From Skermanella stibiiresistens SB22 (GTDB taxonomy: Bacteria; Pseudomonadota; Alphaproteobacteria; Azospirillales; Azospirillaceae): a stretch of DNA of 64,000 nucleotides. The notes beneath the pieces are model-generated. The model saw nothing but the letters and a program-made list of their open reading frames with translations, did not search any database and had not been told where the DNA came from. The translations under genes and the position numbers were made by a program. Positions 55,923 through 64,000 of this stretch are shown here, piece after piece (within the stretch, counting starts at the first letter, position 1; each line of letters opens with the position of its first letter). The stretch is from NCBI RefSeq assembly GCF_000576635.1, contig NZ_AVFL01000005.1, forward strand, positions 186,001 to 250,000, in the 5' to 3' direction.

Positions 55923-56467
55923 CAGAACGACGAGCCCGGTCGCTTCAGGAAATCCAACTCCTCCTCGGTCGAGACGCGGCCGAGGATGCGGTTGCGATGG
56001 GGGAAGCGGCCAAATCGCTCGATGACCTTGAGGTGCCGTTCCGCGTAATCCTGATAGACGGGATCACGGACCCGGAAGCGGAACAGCTCGACGGACAGGC
56101 GTTGGTCCGCGATGTCCTCGGAATGCTCCAGCGGCAGGTAGAGGAAGCAGCGCTGGTCGTCGTCCAGGCCGTCGTCGTAGCCGCGGTCGATCGCCAGCCG
56201 GGTCAGCGCCCGGGCGGTGGGGTCGGTGGCGAAGGCGCGGACCGAGTCGCGGAAGACATTGCGGGGGACCTGGTCGAGCAGGATGACCAGGGCGAGGCAG
56301 CCCTGGGGATGGTCGCGCCACTCCGGCAAGCGATTCGCCGCGGCCTCCTCGTGGAGCGGCAGCAGCAGGCGTCCGATGTCCGCGTCGAAGGCGGCGTTCC
56401 CCTTGAACCAGTTCGGACGGGAGTCCGGCCTGAACCAGAAGCCCAACACGTCATGGAATGTCATCAT
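55922..56467 (-). CDS. DUF924 family protein
   Basis: The 181-residue protein has the DUF924 pattern: VLGFWF, LALVILLDQVPRNVFRDS, RAFATDPTARALT, CFLYLPLEHSED and ERFGRFPHRNRILGR. Family members are small soluble helical proteins without assigned function. It is coupled to the VOC gene. Confidence 0.9.
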   Translation of the reverse strand: MMTFHDVLGFWFRPDSRPNWFKGNAAFDADIGRLLLPLHEEAAANRLPEWRDHPQGCLALVILLDQVPRNVFRDSVRAFATDPTARALTRLAIDRGYDDGLDDDQRCFLYLPLEHSEDIADQRLSVELFRFRVRDPVYQDYAERHLKVIERFGRFPHRNRILGRVSTEEELDFLKRPGSSF

Positions 56468-56496
56468 CCGTCATCTTCCCCCCGGGTTGTCCCCAA

Positions 56497-56525
56497 ATTG
56501 AAAAAGGGCGCCAGTGGCGCCCTTT
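56497..56525 (-). terminator. Rho-independent terminator of petABC
   Basis: AAAGGGCGCC and GGCGCCCTTT form a perfect 10-bp stem with a 3-base loop; on the minus strand it is followed by TTCAATTT. It lies about 30 bases after the petC stop. Confidence 0.9.
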
Positions 56526-56554
56526 CCCATGGTCCTGTCGGTCACCGGCGGCGC

Positions 56555-57319
56555 TTAGGGATGCGCGTCGGCCCAGACCTTGCGCTTCACGGCGTACATC
56601 ATACCCGCGAAGACGAGGAGGAACAGGATGACCTTGACGCCGGTCTGCTTGCGGGTCTCCAGGTGAGGCTCCGCCGCCCAGACCAGGAAGGTCGAGACGT
56701 CATGCGCCGACTGGGCCAAGGTGGCCGGAGTGTTGTCGGCGTAGGTGACGCTGTCGTCCTGCAGGATCGGCGGCATGCCGATCAGGTGGCCGGGGAAGTA
56801 CTTGTTGTAGTACATGCCATCCGGCACCGTGACGCCCTCCGGCGGCTCCTCGAACCCGGTCAGCAGGGCGTAGAGGTAATCCTCGCCATGCTCGCGGGCC
56901 TTGGCCATCAGCGACAGGTCCGGCGGATAGGCTCCGCCGTTGGCGGCGCGGGCGGCCTGCTCGTTCGGGAACGGGCTCTTGAAGTGGTCGGCCGGGATCG
57001 CCGGCCGCTCGACGATCTCGCCGGCGTCGTTCGGTGCGGCCGGAACCTGGTACTGGGCCGCGATCGCCTTGACTTCGTCCTCGCTGAAACCCAGCGCCTG
57101 AAGGTTGCGATAGGACACCAGACTCATGGCGTGGCAGGTCGAGCAGACCTCCTTGTAGACTTGGAAGCCGCGTTGCAGCGCCGCCTTGTCGAAGGTGCCG
57201 AAGATGCCGCTGTGGTGCCATTCCTGCTCGGGCGGCACGGCGGATTCGGCGGCCAGCGCCGAACCCGTGAGGCCGAGGCCGAGGGCCGCGGCCAGGATGA
57301 GCGTCTTGAACGCGCGCAT
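56555..57319 (-). CDS. petC: Cytochrome c1 of the bc1 complex
   Basis: The 254-residue protein has a signal peptide (about 1-23), the haem c motif CSTCH at 59-63, a later GMPPILQD segment with the likely axial Met, and a single C-terminal membrane helix. It passes electrons from the Rieske protein to soluble cytochrome c. It is the third gene of petA-petB-petC. Confidence 0.95.
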   Translation of the reverse strand: MRAFKTLILAAALGLGLTGSALAAESAVPPEQEWHHSGIFGTFDKAALQRGFQVYKEVCSTCHAMSLVSYRNLQALGFSEDEVKAIAAQYQVPAAPNDAGEIVERPAIPADHFKSPFPNEQAARAANGGAYPPDLSLMAKAREHGEDYLYALLTGFEEPPEGVTVPDGMYYNKYFPGHLIGMPPILQDDSVTYADNTPATLAQSAHDVSTFLVWAAEPHLETRKQTGVKVILFLLVFAGMMYAVKRKVWADAHP

Positions 57320-57320
57320 G

Positions 57321-58580
57321 TTAGGCCTTCTCCATCGGCTTGGCGGCTGCCGCGGTCGGATAGTGACCGCCACCCTTGAGGACGGGCTCGCTGATGCTGC
57401 TGGGAAGCGGCCGGGGACGCTCCAGCTTGCCAAGCAGGGGCAGGATGATCAGGAAGTGGGCGAAGTAGTAGATCGCGGCGACACGGGCGACGACCAGCCA
57501 GATGCCTTCGGCGGGCATGCCGCCAGCGTATCCCAGCACCAGGCAGTCGATGACCAGCACCCAGAAGAACTGGCGGTAGATCGGCCGGTAGTTCGAGCTG
57601 CGCACCTTGGAGGTGTCGAGCCAGGGCAGGATGAACAGCACCGCGATGGCGCCGAACATGGCGAGCACGCCGCCCAGCTTGTCGGGAACCGCGCGGAGGA
57701 TCGCGTAGAACGGCAGGAAGTACCATTCCGGGACGATGTGCGCCGGGGTGACCATCGGGTTGGCCGGGATGTAGTTGTCCGGGTGGCCCATGTAGTTCGG
57801 GGCGAAGAACACGAAGCCGGCGAACACCAGCAGGAAGATGCTGAGGCCGAAGGTGTCCTTGATCGTGAAGTACGGGTGGAACGGCAGGCTGTCCTGCGGA
57901 CCCTTGATGTCGATGCCGACCGGGTTGTTGGACCCGTGGACGTGAACGGCGGCGACGTGCAGGAAGACGACACCCAGCAGCACGAACGGCAGCAGGTAGT
58001 GCAGCGCGAAGAACCGGTTCAGCGTCGGGTTGTCGACCGAGAAGCCACCCCACAGCCACGTGACGATGTGATCGCCGATGATCGGGAAGGCCGAGAACAG
58101 GTTGGTGATGACGGTGGCGCCCCAAAAGCTCATCTGGCCCCAGGGAAGCACATAGCCCATGAAGGCGGTCGCCATCATCAGCAGCAGGATGACGACGCCC
58201 AGCATCCACAGGATCTCGCGCGGGGCCTTGTACGAACCGAAATAGAGGCCGCGGAAGATGTGGATGAACACGGCGATGAAGAACATCGACGCGCCGTTCA
58301 TGTGGATGTAGCGGATCAGCCAGCCCGAGTTGACGTCGCGCATGATGCGCTCGACCGACTGGAACGCCATCGTGGTGCTGGGCGTGTAGCTCATCGCCAG
58401 CGTGATGCCGGAGACGATCATGATGATCAGGGTGACCATCGCGATCGCGCCGAAGGACCACAAATAATTGCAGTTCTTCGGCATTGGGTATTCGTTGTAC
58501 TCGTGGTGCAGGGCGGTGAAGACCGGCAGGCGATAGTCGATCCACCGAACCACGGGGTTTTTGAACTGCGGGGCAGCCAT
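57321..58580 (-). CDS. petB: Cytochrome b of the bc1 complex
   Basis: The 419-residue membrane protein has eight helices. Recognisable parts are [16 protein letters not shown], the quinol-site motif [13 protein letters not shown] and the segments [10 protein letters not shown] and [11 protein letters not shown]. It holds the two b haems and the quinol sites. The ATG lies 20 bases after petA, and the stop is one base from the petC start. Confidence 0.96.
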   Translation of the reverse strand: MAAPQFKNPVVRWIDYRLPVFTALHHEYNEYPMPKNCNYLWSFGAIAMVTLIIMIVSGITLAMSYTPSTTMAFQSVERIMRDVNSGWLIRYIHMNGASMFFIAVFIHIFRGLYFGSYKAPREILWMLGVVILLLMMATAFMGYVLPWGQMSFWGATVITNLFSAFPIIGDHIVTWLWGGFSVDNPTLNRFFALHYLLPFVLLGVVFLHVAAVHVHGSNNPVGIDIKGPQDSLPFHPYFTIKDTFGLSIFLLVFAGFVFFAPNYMGHPDNYIPANPMVTPAHIVPEWYFLPFYAILRAVPDKLGGVLAMFGAIAVLFILPWLDTSKVRSSNYRPIYRQFFWVLVIDCLVLGYAGGMPAEGIWLVVARVAAIYYFAHFLIILPLLGKLERPRPLPSSISEPVLKGGGHYPTAAAAKPMEKA

Positions 58581-58600
58581 GTTCAGCTCCAGTTGACCAA

Positions 58601-59170
58601 CTAGCCGATACGGATCGATGTATCCGTCAGGAAAGCGTATTCCGGCACGAGCAAGTTCAAGGGTGCCGGACCCCGACGGATTCGCCCGGCGGTGTCGTAG
58701 TGCGAACCGTGGCAGGGGCAGAACCACCCACCGTAGTCACCTTTGGGATCGGTCGGTTTCTGGCCCAGTGGGACGCAGCCCAGATGGGTGCAGACGCCCA
58801 CCAGAACCAGCCACTGCGGTTGCTTGACCCGCGCGCTGTCCGGCTGGGGATCGCGCAGTTCGGCGAGGTTGACCGACGCGGCGGAGGCGATTTCCTCCTC
58901 GGTGCGGCGGCGCACGAAGACCGGTTTGCCGCGCCATGTGACCGTGATCGACTGGCCGACCTGAACCGGCGTCAGATCGATGTCGATCTGCGCGAGGGCC
59001 AGCGTATCGGCTGCCGGGTTCATGCTGTTGATGAACGGCCAGGCGACCGACGCGACACCCACGGCGGCGACGGCGCCGGTCGCGAGGTAGAGGAAATCGC
59101 GACGCGTCGTCCCCTCGCCTTCGTGGCCTCCCTGACCGCCAGCACCGGCCGGATGGATGGTATCCGACAT
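58601..59170 (-). CDS. petA: Rieske iron-sulfur subunit of the bc1 complex
   Basis: The 189-residue protein has a Tat-type signal ([18 protein letters not shown]), a membrane helix and the Rieske cluster boxes CTHLGC (127-132) and CPCHG (151-155). It is the first gene of petABC. AAGGAGAG precedes the ATG. A hairpin and a tandem direct repeat occur in its leader. Confidence 0.96.
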   Translation of the reverse strand: MSDTIHPAGAGGQGGHEGEGTTRRDFLYLATGAVAAVGVASVAWPFINSMNPAADTLALAQIDIDLTPVQVGQSITVTWRGKPVFVRRRTEEEIASAASVNLAELRDPQPDSARVKQPQWLVLVGVCTHLGCVPLGQKPTDPKGDYGGWFCPCHGSHYDTAGRIRRGPAPLNLLVPEYAFLTDTSIRIG

Positions 59171-59193
59171 TAGCTTTTCTCTCCTTGGCCCTG

Positions 59194-59217
59194 GCAAGCG
59201 CACTGCCATGCGCTTGC
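59194..59217 (-). promoter_or_regulatory. Leader hairpin of petABC
   Basis: GCAAGCGCA and TGCGCTTGC form a perfect 9-bp inverted repeat with a 6-base loop, 24 bases upstream of the petA ATG and just before its ribosome binding site. It may be an RNA element affecting translation or stability, or a protein-binding dyad. Confidence 0.4.
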
Positions 59218-59268
59218 AAACCGGACGGACATTAACAATAGTTTTCGGCCGTGTCTGCTTCGGACCTT

Positions 59269-59296
59269 GCCCAAAACCTCGAGCCCAAAACCTCGG
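59269..59296. repeat. Tandem 14-base direct repeat upstream of petABC
   Basis: GCCCAAAACCTCGA is followed directly by the same sequence with one change at its last base. It lies about 100-125 bases upstream of petA, a plausible place for a pair of regulator-binding sites. Confidence 0.5.
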
Positions 59297-59428
59297 ACTA
59301 AGGACCGGTTCGCGCCGGCCGCAGTTGTGACAGGGATATACCTCTGGTTCTCAGTCAAGGAAAGTCGGACTTCCGGAGACATAGTGTCGCGGTTGCCCAA
59401 CTGGGTCGTTTCGTGGAAAGAATGACTC

Positions 59429-59980
59429 TTGATTTTTTCGGATAGTGACATTAAGGGCGTCCGGCTCGCGCTGTATCAGCCCGACATTCCCCAAAACACC
59501 GGCACCATGATGCGCATGGCCGCTTGCCTTGGCGTGCCGCTCGATATCATCGAGCCGTGTGGCTTCATCCTGGATGACCGGCGGCTGCGCCGGGCCGGTA
59601 TGGATTATATGGATCACTTGGACGTGACCCGACACGCCTCGTGGGAAAAATATCTTTCCAATAGAAGCGGCGGCGAAACGACGGGCGCCGCTCCTGGAAA
59701 AATCGTCCTGCTGACCACGCGCGGCTCGATCCCCTACCTTGATTTCGCCTTCTCGCCGGGCGACACCCTGCTGATGGGCAGCGAAAGCTCCGGCGTGCCG
59801 GACAGCGTGGCCGACGCCGCCGACGCCCGCGTCAGGATCCCGATGCGGCCCGGCCTGCGGTCGTTGAACGTGTCGCTCGCCGCCGCGATGGTGCTGGGCG
59901 AGGCGTTGCGGCAAACCGCCGGGAATGGTATCGCGTTGATGGCTTCGAACCGGGACACGACCGGGCGGGCGCCGGACTGA
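59429..59980 (+). CDS. trmL: tRNA (cytidine(34)-2'-O)-methyltransferase
   Basis: The 183-residue SPOUT enzyme has [31 protein letters not shown] and [20 protein letters not shown], the knot and SAM-site motifs of TrmL. It methylates the wobble ribose of tRNA-Leu. The only suitable start is TTG 59429, eight bases after GGAAAG; an ATG at 59422 opens a different frame that stops after seven codons. Confidence 0.92.
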   Translation: MIFSDSDIKGVRLALYQPDIPQNTGTMMRMAACLGVPLDIIEPCGFILDDRRLRRAGMDYMDHLDVTRHASWEKYLSNRSGGETTGAAPGKIVLLTTRGSIPYLDFAFSPGDTLLMGSESSGVPDSVADAADARVRIPMRPGLRSLNVSLAAAMVLGEALRQTAGNGIALMASNRDTTGRAPD

Positions 59981-59996
59981 CCGCAAGAGGGACACC

Positions 59997-60869
59997 ATGG
60001 ACCGCACCGTTCCGACCGAGGATCACAAGACCCGCGCCACCGCTTGGTTCGCCGAGCTGCGCGACCGGATCCGCGCCGCTTTCGAGGCGATCGAGGACGA
60101 CCTGACCGGCACCCATTCCGACCTGCCCGCCGGGCGGTTCGAAACCAAGGCCTGGGACCGGCCCGACGCCGAGGGCTCCCACGGCGGCGGCGGCGTGATG
60201 TCGATCATGCGCGGCCGGGTTTTCGAGAAGGTCGGTGTCAACATCTCCACTGTCCACGGCACCTTCAGCCCCGAGTTCCGGAAGAACATGCCGGGCGCCG
60301 TCGAGGATGGCCGGTTCTGGGCGGCGGGCATCAGCCTGGTCGCCCACATGCGTTCGCCGCTGGTGCCGGCCGTCCACATGAACACCCGCCACATCGTCAC
60401 CAGCGTCGGCTGGTTCGGCGGCGGCGCCGACCTGACGCCGATGTTCCCGGCCGAACAGGACGGCGCCGACTTCCACGCGGCGCTGAAGCGCGCCTGCGAC
60501 GCCCACGGCCCGGACTATCACGCCCGTTTCAAGGAATGGTGCGACCGCTATTTCTTCCTGCCGCACCGGAACGAGCCGCGCGGCATCGGCGGCATCTTCT
60601 ACGACAACCTGGACTCGGGCGATTGGGAGGCCGATTTCGCCTTCACCCGCGATGTCGGCCTGAGCTTCTTGGATGTCTACCCGCGGATCGTCCGCCGCGG
60701 CATGAACGAGCCCTGGACGCCGGAACAGCGCGAGCACCAGCTGGTCCGCCGTGGCCGCTACGTCGAATTCAACCTGCTCTACGACCGCGGCACCACCTTC
60801 GGCCTCAAGACCGGCGGCAACGTCGAGGCGATCCTGATGTCGATGCCGCCCGAGGTCAAATGGCCTTGA
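59997..60869 (+). CDS. hemF: Oxygen-dependent coproporphyrinogen-III oxidase
   Basis: The 290-residue enzyme has the HemF signatures [40 protein letters not shown] and [17 protein letters not shown]. It makes protoporphyrinogen IX aerobically. It follows trmL by 16 bases. Downstream is the large inverted-repeat element. Confidence 0.96.
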   Translation: MDRTVPTEDHKTRATAWFAELRDRIRAAFEAIEDDLTGTHSDLPAGRFETKAWDRPDAEGSHGGGGVMSIMRGRVFEKVGVNISTVHGTFSPEFRKNMPGAVEDGRFWAAGISLVAHMRSPLVPAVHMNTRHIVTSVGWFGGGADLTPMFPAEQDGADFHAALKRACDAHGPDYHARFKEWCDRYFFLPHRNEPRGIGGIFYDNLDSGDWEADFAFTRDVGLSFLDVYPRIVRRGMNEPWTPEQREHQLVRRGRYVEFNLLYDRGTTFGLKTGGNVEAILMSMPPEVKWP

Positions 60870-60886
60870 TTTTGGGATAAGTTATT

Positions 60887-61070
60887 TTGACACAGATTAA
60901 AGAGGATTTACAGGATGGACACAGATCTAAAATAAGCAACTGTCGCCGGAAAAATCGATTTGACCGAGATTCTATGACATAATAAATAATAGTCAGCACC
61001 CATCATTATTAAGAGCGATTTATTCCTTGAGATCTGTGTCCATCCTGTAAATCCTCTTTATCTGTGTTAA
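60887..61070. repeat. 184-bp element with ~40-bp inverted terminal arms
   Basis: Arm 1 (60887-60927) and arm 2 (61031-61070) match as reverse complements except for one mismatch and one single-base indel; each contains AGAGGATTTACAGGATGG. The 103-base interior is A+T-rich, in sharp contrast to the genome. The outer end of arm 2 reaches the stop codon of the following gene. It could be a MITE-like non-autonomous mobile unit or a very long terminator hairpin. No transposase or target duplication was seen. Confidence 0.85.
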
Positions 61071-61495
61071 GAAAAACGATCAAAACCAGCGGGCCGCCGG
61101 TTTCTGAACCAGCCGAACAGGACGGGTGCCACCAGTTCGAGCAGGAGCACGAAGGGCCAGGGTTCGCCGCGCCAGAAGGCGTAATTGGCGATCAGGTTGG
61201 GCCAGCTCACGCCCATGACGGCGCGGGCGATCGTCAGTTCGAGGCCGACGGAGGCGCCGAGCCAGATCACGCCCGCCAGCACGGCGCGGCCGAGCCAGCC
61301 GCGTCCCGCCGTCAGCCGGGCGTGGAGCCACGCCACCGCCAGGATCAGCACGGCGCTCGACGCGATGCGGTAGGTGAAGGCGTTGACGCCGCCGATGCGA
61401 TCGGCCAGCACCGAGATGGAGAAGGCGGCGTTGCCGAAGATCATGGCGATCAGCACGCCGGCCAGGATCAGGGTGACGATCAGCGACCGCATCAT
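61067..61495 (-). CDS. Small integral membrane protein, unknown function
   Basis: The 142-residue protein has four predicted membrane helices, including SLIVTLILAGVLIAMIFGNA and VLILAVAWLHARL, separated by short loops, with a basic C-terminus. I recognise no family. It overlaps the nucleotidyltransferase stop by four bases, so it is part of that operon. Its TAA stop lies in the end of the inverted-repeat element. Confidence 0.75.
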   Translation of the reverse strand: MMRSLIVTLILAGVLIAMIFGNAAFSISVLADRIGGVNAFTYRIASSAVLILAVAWLHARLTAGRGWLGRAVLAGVIWLGASVGLELTIARAVMGVSWPNLIANYAFWRGEPWPFVLLLELVAPVLFGWFRNRRPAGFDRFS

Positions 61496-62724
61496 GCCGA
61501 ACCTCCCGGGGGATCTCCCAAACGGCCGCGCAATTCGGTCAGGCAGTCCTCGCGGCTTGGACGATGGTCGCGATCCTCCCACCAACGCTCCAGGTCGCGC
61601 AAGAGTTGTCCCATCCCCTTGCCGGGTGGCACGCCCGCGTCGATCAGGTCGCGGCCCTGGAGCGGGAATTTAGGATCATCCCAAGCGGCGATCGCCAGCC
61701 CAACCTCGGCGAGGCGTTCGGGCGCGCGCAGCAGGGTGACGTCACGCACGGTCTCTACGCCTGCCTGATACAAGGCCCGGCGGAGTTCGCCATGCGCGAT
61801 GGCGTCGAGTAGGCTCGGTGGGGGAGCCGCGAGCAGCGCCAGCCTGTCCGTCTCGGCGTTTGACAGCCGCAGCCGCTCGGCCACCGCCAAGGCTCCGGCG
61901 CGGTCGGTCTCCAGCAGGGCGGCGAGGCGAAGCACCGGGTCGTCGCGGTGCCGCGCGATCTCCAGCAGGCGGTGGAGCCCTTCGGGTGACGCCGGCCGCG
62001 GCAGCAGGTGCCGCGGCACGTCCAGTTCCGCCATCAGGCGCAGCACGGGCACGGGATCGTGGGCCCGCAGCAGCCTGAACAACTCGCCGTGGATCCGCTC
62101 GCCCGACAGCGTCGGCAGGAGGGGAGCCAGTTCGGCGCAGGCCTCCAGCGCCGCGGGTTCAGGCGGGGTGCGGCCGTAATGGGCTTGGAAACGGAAGAAA
62201 CGCAGCAGGCGCAGCACATCCTCGGTGATGCGGGCGCGGGGATCGCCGACAAACCGGACATGGCCCGCCAGAGCGTCGCCGACGCCGCCAAACGGATCGT
62301 ACAAATCGCCATCGATGCCGCAGAACAGGGCGTTCATCGTGAAGTCGCGGCGCGACGCGTCGATCATCCAATCGTCGGTGAAGGCGACACGGGCGTGGCG
62401 GCCAAACGTTTCGACATCGTGACGAAGCGTCGTGATCTCGTAGTGCGAGCCACTGGACACCGCCGTCACGGTACCGTGCGCCAAGCCGGTCGGGATCGCG
62501 CGCAACCGCGCGGCGGCCAGCAGCCGCAACACCCGTTCCGGCTCCGCATCGGTCGCGATGTCGATATCCTTGACCGGTCGGTGGAGCAGGCTGTCGCGCA
62601 CGCAGCCGCCGACGAAGCGCGCCTTCGCGCCATCGGAGGTCAGGGCTTCGAACACGCGCGCGGTCTCAGGCGCCGCCATCACCGGCGGTAGTTCGATCGT
62701 GCGGACGGGTTCCATGGGGATCAC
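61492..62724 (-). CDS. cca: CCA tRNA nucleotidyltransferase/polyA polymerase family
   Basis: The 410-residue class II nucleotidyltransferase has FVGGCVRDSLLHRPVKDIDI with the catalytic D53 and D55, and RRDFTMNALFCG. It adds or repairs CCA at tRNA 3' ends; some members are poly(A) polymerases. The GTG start overlaps DUF6111 (GTGA); an ATG nine bases later is an alternative. Confidence 0.92.
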   Translation of the reverse strand: MIPMEPVRTIELPPVMAAPETARVFEALTSDGAKARFVGGCVRDSLLHRPVKDIDIATDAEPERVLRLLAAARLRAIPTGLAHGTVTAVSSGSHYEITTLRHDVETFGRHARVAFTDDWMIDASRRDFTMNALFCGIDGDLYDPFGGVGDALAGHVRFVGDPRARITEDVLRLLRFFRFQAHYGRTPPEPAALEACAELAPLLPTLSGERIHGELFRLLRAHDPVPVLRLMAELDVPRHLLPRPASPEGLHRLLEIARHRDDPVLRLAALLETDRAGALAVAERLRLSNAETDRLALLAAPPPSLLDAIAHGELRRALYQAGVETVRDVTLLRAPERLAEVGLAIAAWDDPKFPLQGRDLIDAGVPPGKGMGQLLRDLERWWEDRDHRPSREDCLTELRGRLGDPPGGSA

Positions 62725-63023
62725 CGTCCCGGTGTGGGACTGGACGGTGTGGTCTCGCCTCGGACCACGTGGCCGTCGGTCAAATGGGCGGGATGATAGG
62801 TTTCGGTCTTCGGGTGGCCACTGGTCAGGGCCAAGGTCACCAGCGACACGCCCGCCAGGGCCACGCCGCCGACCAGCAAGCCGGCCCAGGGGGCCCCGGC
62901 CAGCCAGGGTGCCGTGGTGGCGCCCGACTCGGCACCCTTGCCGCGGACCACCAGGACATAGGCCATGTAAACCAATGTCGGCAGCATCAGCGGCAGCACG
63001 ATCAGGAGGATTTGTCTCAGCAT
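62721..63023 (-). CDS. DUF6111 family membrane protein
   Basis: The 100-residue protein has two membrane helices (ILLIVLPLMLPTLVYMAYVL and AGLLVGGVALAGVSLVTLAL) and a short polar tail ending SSPTPGR. The match to the small alphaproteobacterial DUF6111 family is from memory. Its ATG lies inside the end of the NUDIX gene (7-base overlap), and its stop overlaps cca. Confidence 0.75.
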   Translation of the reverse strand: MLRQILLIVLPLMLPTLVYMAYVLVVRGKGAESGATTAPWLAGAPWAGLLVGGVALAGVSLVTLALTSGHPKTETYHPAHLTDGHVVRGETTPSSPTPGR

Positions 63024-63745
63024 CGCTCGCGCAGCACGTCGACCAGATTGACCAGCATCCCGGCCGTCGCTCCCCAGATGTACCGATGTTCGTAGGGAAA
63101 GACGTAGAAGTACCGCTGCGTGCCCTGGAACTGGCGTGTTTCCTTGCGCGCCGCTCCCGGTTTGAGGAAGAAGGCCAGCGGCACCTCGAACACCTCGGCC
63201 ACCTCGTAGGGATCCGGCCGCAGGGTGAAGGGCGGGCGAACGAAACCGACGATCGGCGTGATCTCGAAACCGGTGCGGGTCACGTAGGTGTCGAGCCGCC
63301 CCGCCACCTCGACATGCTCGGGCGCCAGCCCGATCTCCTCCGACGTCTCGCGCAGCGCGCAAGCCAGCGCGTCGGCGTCGTCGGGTTCCCTGCCGCCGCC
63401 GGGAAAGCTGATCTGCCCGGCATGGGCCGCCAGATGGGCGGTCCGCTGGGTGAAGATGATGGTCATGCCTCCGGGGCGGTCGACCAAGGGGACCAGGACC
63501 GCAGCCTCGCGCAGCTTGGCCGGCGCGCCGGTGCCCGGATTGAGGTCGTGGTCGCCCCGGATGTTCAGGGTCCGGCCGGGTGTCGAGGCGAACCGGGGAA
63601 TGGCGTCCCGGATGCGCTCCCTGGTCAGTTCCCCGGTGACCGGAGCGCCGATGGAGTTTTCCCCGGCGGGCGGCTCGCCGGCCGTCAGGTCGCCGTCGCC
63701 CGGTTCATTGGACGCCCCAGTGGAAAGAATGTGCCCATGCTCCAT
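63017..63745 (-). CDS. NUDIX hydrolase, CoA pyrophosphatase-like (NudL)
   Basis: The 242-residue enzyme has the Nudix box region FPGGGREPDDADALACALRE and EEIGL, plus AHAGQISFPGG, the motif typical of CoA-pyrophosphatases that cleave CoA to 4'-phosphopantetheine and 3',5'-ADP. The ATG at 63745 overlaps the DUF1285 gene by 61 bases; no later ATG precedes the conserved core, so the overlap seems real. Confidence 0.88.
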   Translation of the reverse strand: MEHGHILSTGASNEPGDGDLTAGEPPAGENSIGAPVTGELTRERIRDAIPRFASTPGRTLNIRGDHDLNPGTGAPAKLREAAVLVPLVDRPGGMTIIFTQRTAHLAAHAGQISFPGGGREPDDADALACALRETSEEIGLAPEHVEVAGRLDTYVTRTGFEITPIVGFVRPPFTLRPDPYEVAEVFEVPLAFFLKPGAARKETRQFQGTQRYFYVFPYEHRYIWGATAGMLVNLVDVLRERC

Positions 63746-64000
63746 ATTCCGACCTGAACTTCCTCCCCGTCCTCGCGAACGTCGGCCCGTTCCACCAGTT
63801 CATAGAAGACGGAACGCGTGATCCTGGCTTCGAGATTGTCGCGAACCACGATATAGGGTCTCGGCTCGCCGGTTCCATCATCCTCTTCAACCCTGATCGG
63901 ATGCTCCGGTCCGGCGATCACCTCGGCGTCAAGGTTGGTGCCGAATATCAACCGCTGGGAAGTTCCTTCTCCCGAGACCATCAACCCGACAGCCGTGAAG
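63685..64000 (-). CDS. DUF1285 domain-containing protein (5' end outside the window)
   Basis: The frame runs off the window end. The visible 104 residues match the C-terminal part of DUF1285: RLIFGTNLDAEVIAGPEHPIR, PYIVVRDNLEARITRSVFYELVE and a final VGIWSMGTFFPLG. The family has no assigned function. It is the upstream gene of the NUDIX/DUF6111/cca operon. Confidence 0.85.
   Translation of the reverse strand, partial: FTAVGLMVSGEGTSQRLIFGTNLDAEVIAGPEHPIRVEEDDGTGEPRPYIVVRDNLEARITRSVFYELVERADVREDGEEVQVGIWSMGTFFPLGRPMNRATAT

Overview
The window is a stretch of a high-GC alphaproteobacterial chromosome. Gene content and order point to the order Rhodospirillales, probably a relative of Azospirillum or Skermanella; this is an inference from families, not a database match. 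Supporting features are DUF2336, DUF6481, DUF1285 and DUF6111 proteins, a phasin, a sigma-32-type factor, the neighbourhood uvrC-pgsA-moaD-moaE, a petABC (bc1) operon with a Tat-type Rieske protein, and the run ubiK/lgt/midA/pgeF/prs/rplY/pth/ychF. Coding density is high. No rRNA, tRNA, CRISPR, prophage or insertion sequence was recognised.

Layout. 1-3.9 kb: polyamine/omega-amino acid catabolism (end of a PuuB-like oxidase, a BauA-like aminotransferase, a PuuR-like repressor next to a perfect 22-bp palindrome). 3.9-7.6 kb: four proteins of unknown function (DUF6481, DUF2336, a DUF6969-like protein, DUF2927). 7.6-12.1 kb: an MCE/Mla-type lipid-transport operon (permease with STAS domain, ATPase, MlaD, PqiC-like lipoprotein) whose last gene encodes a TAXI-type periplasmic binding protein. 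12.2-17.7 kb: apt, an amidase, and divergent from it a tightly coupled operon isochorismatase-like hydrolase/cupin/CocE-NonD hydrolase/flavodoxin-fold reductase, preceded by a good sigma-54 promoter candidate. 17.8-25.3 kb: a lone receiver protein, an RND efflux pump, a cytosine-deaminase-like amidohydrolase and a creatininase-family hydrolase. 25.6-32.5 kb: a small secreted repeat protein, a metallophosphodiesterase, an SDR reductase, uvrC, pgsA, moaD, moaE and an orphan periplasmic binding protein. 32.5-34.4 kb: biotin ECF transporter bioMNY. 34.6-43.2 kb: a chemoreceptor, ilvE, a MarR regulator, an OmpR/EnvZ-type pair, a CsaA-like protein, phasin, a TetR regulator and an RpoH-like sigma factor. 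43.4-52.5 kb: proC, YbjN, UbiK, lgt, midA, pgeF, prs, rplY, pth, ychF. 52.6-64 kb: a PAS-GGDEF-EAL protein, VOC and DUF924 proteins, petCBA, trmL, hemF, a membrane protein, a CCA-adding-type nucleotidyltransferase, DUF6111, a NUDIX hydrolase and a DUF1285 protein cut by the window end.

Non-coding features include four convincing rho-independent terminators; two copies of a dispersed palindromic (REP-like) element at about 18.3 and 43.3 kb; a 184-bp element with nearly perfect 40-bp inverted ends downstream of hemF; a cluster of DnaA-box-like sequences upstream of uvrC; and several dyads in regulatory gaps.

Most of the window is housekeeping. The less ordinary parts are the amide/ester catabolic locus with its apparent sigma-54 promoter, the TAXI protein built into an MCE operon, the small secreted protein with duplicated repeats, and the two repeat families. 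I found no clearly new defence or mobile system.
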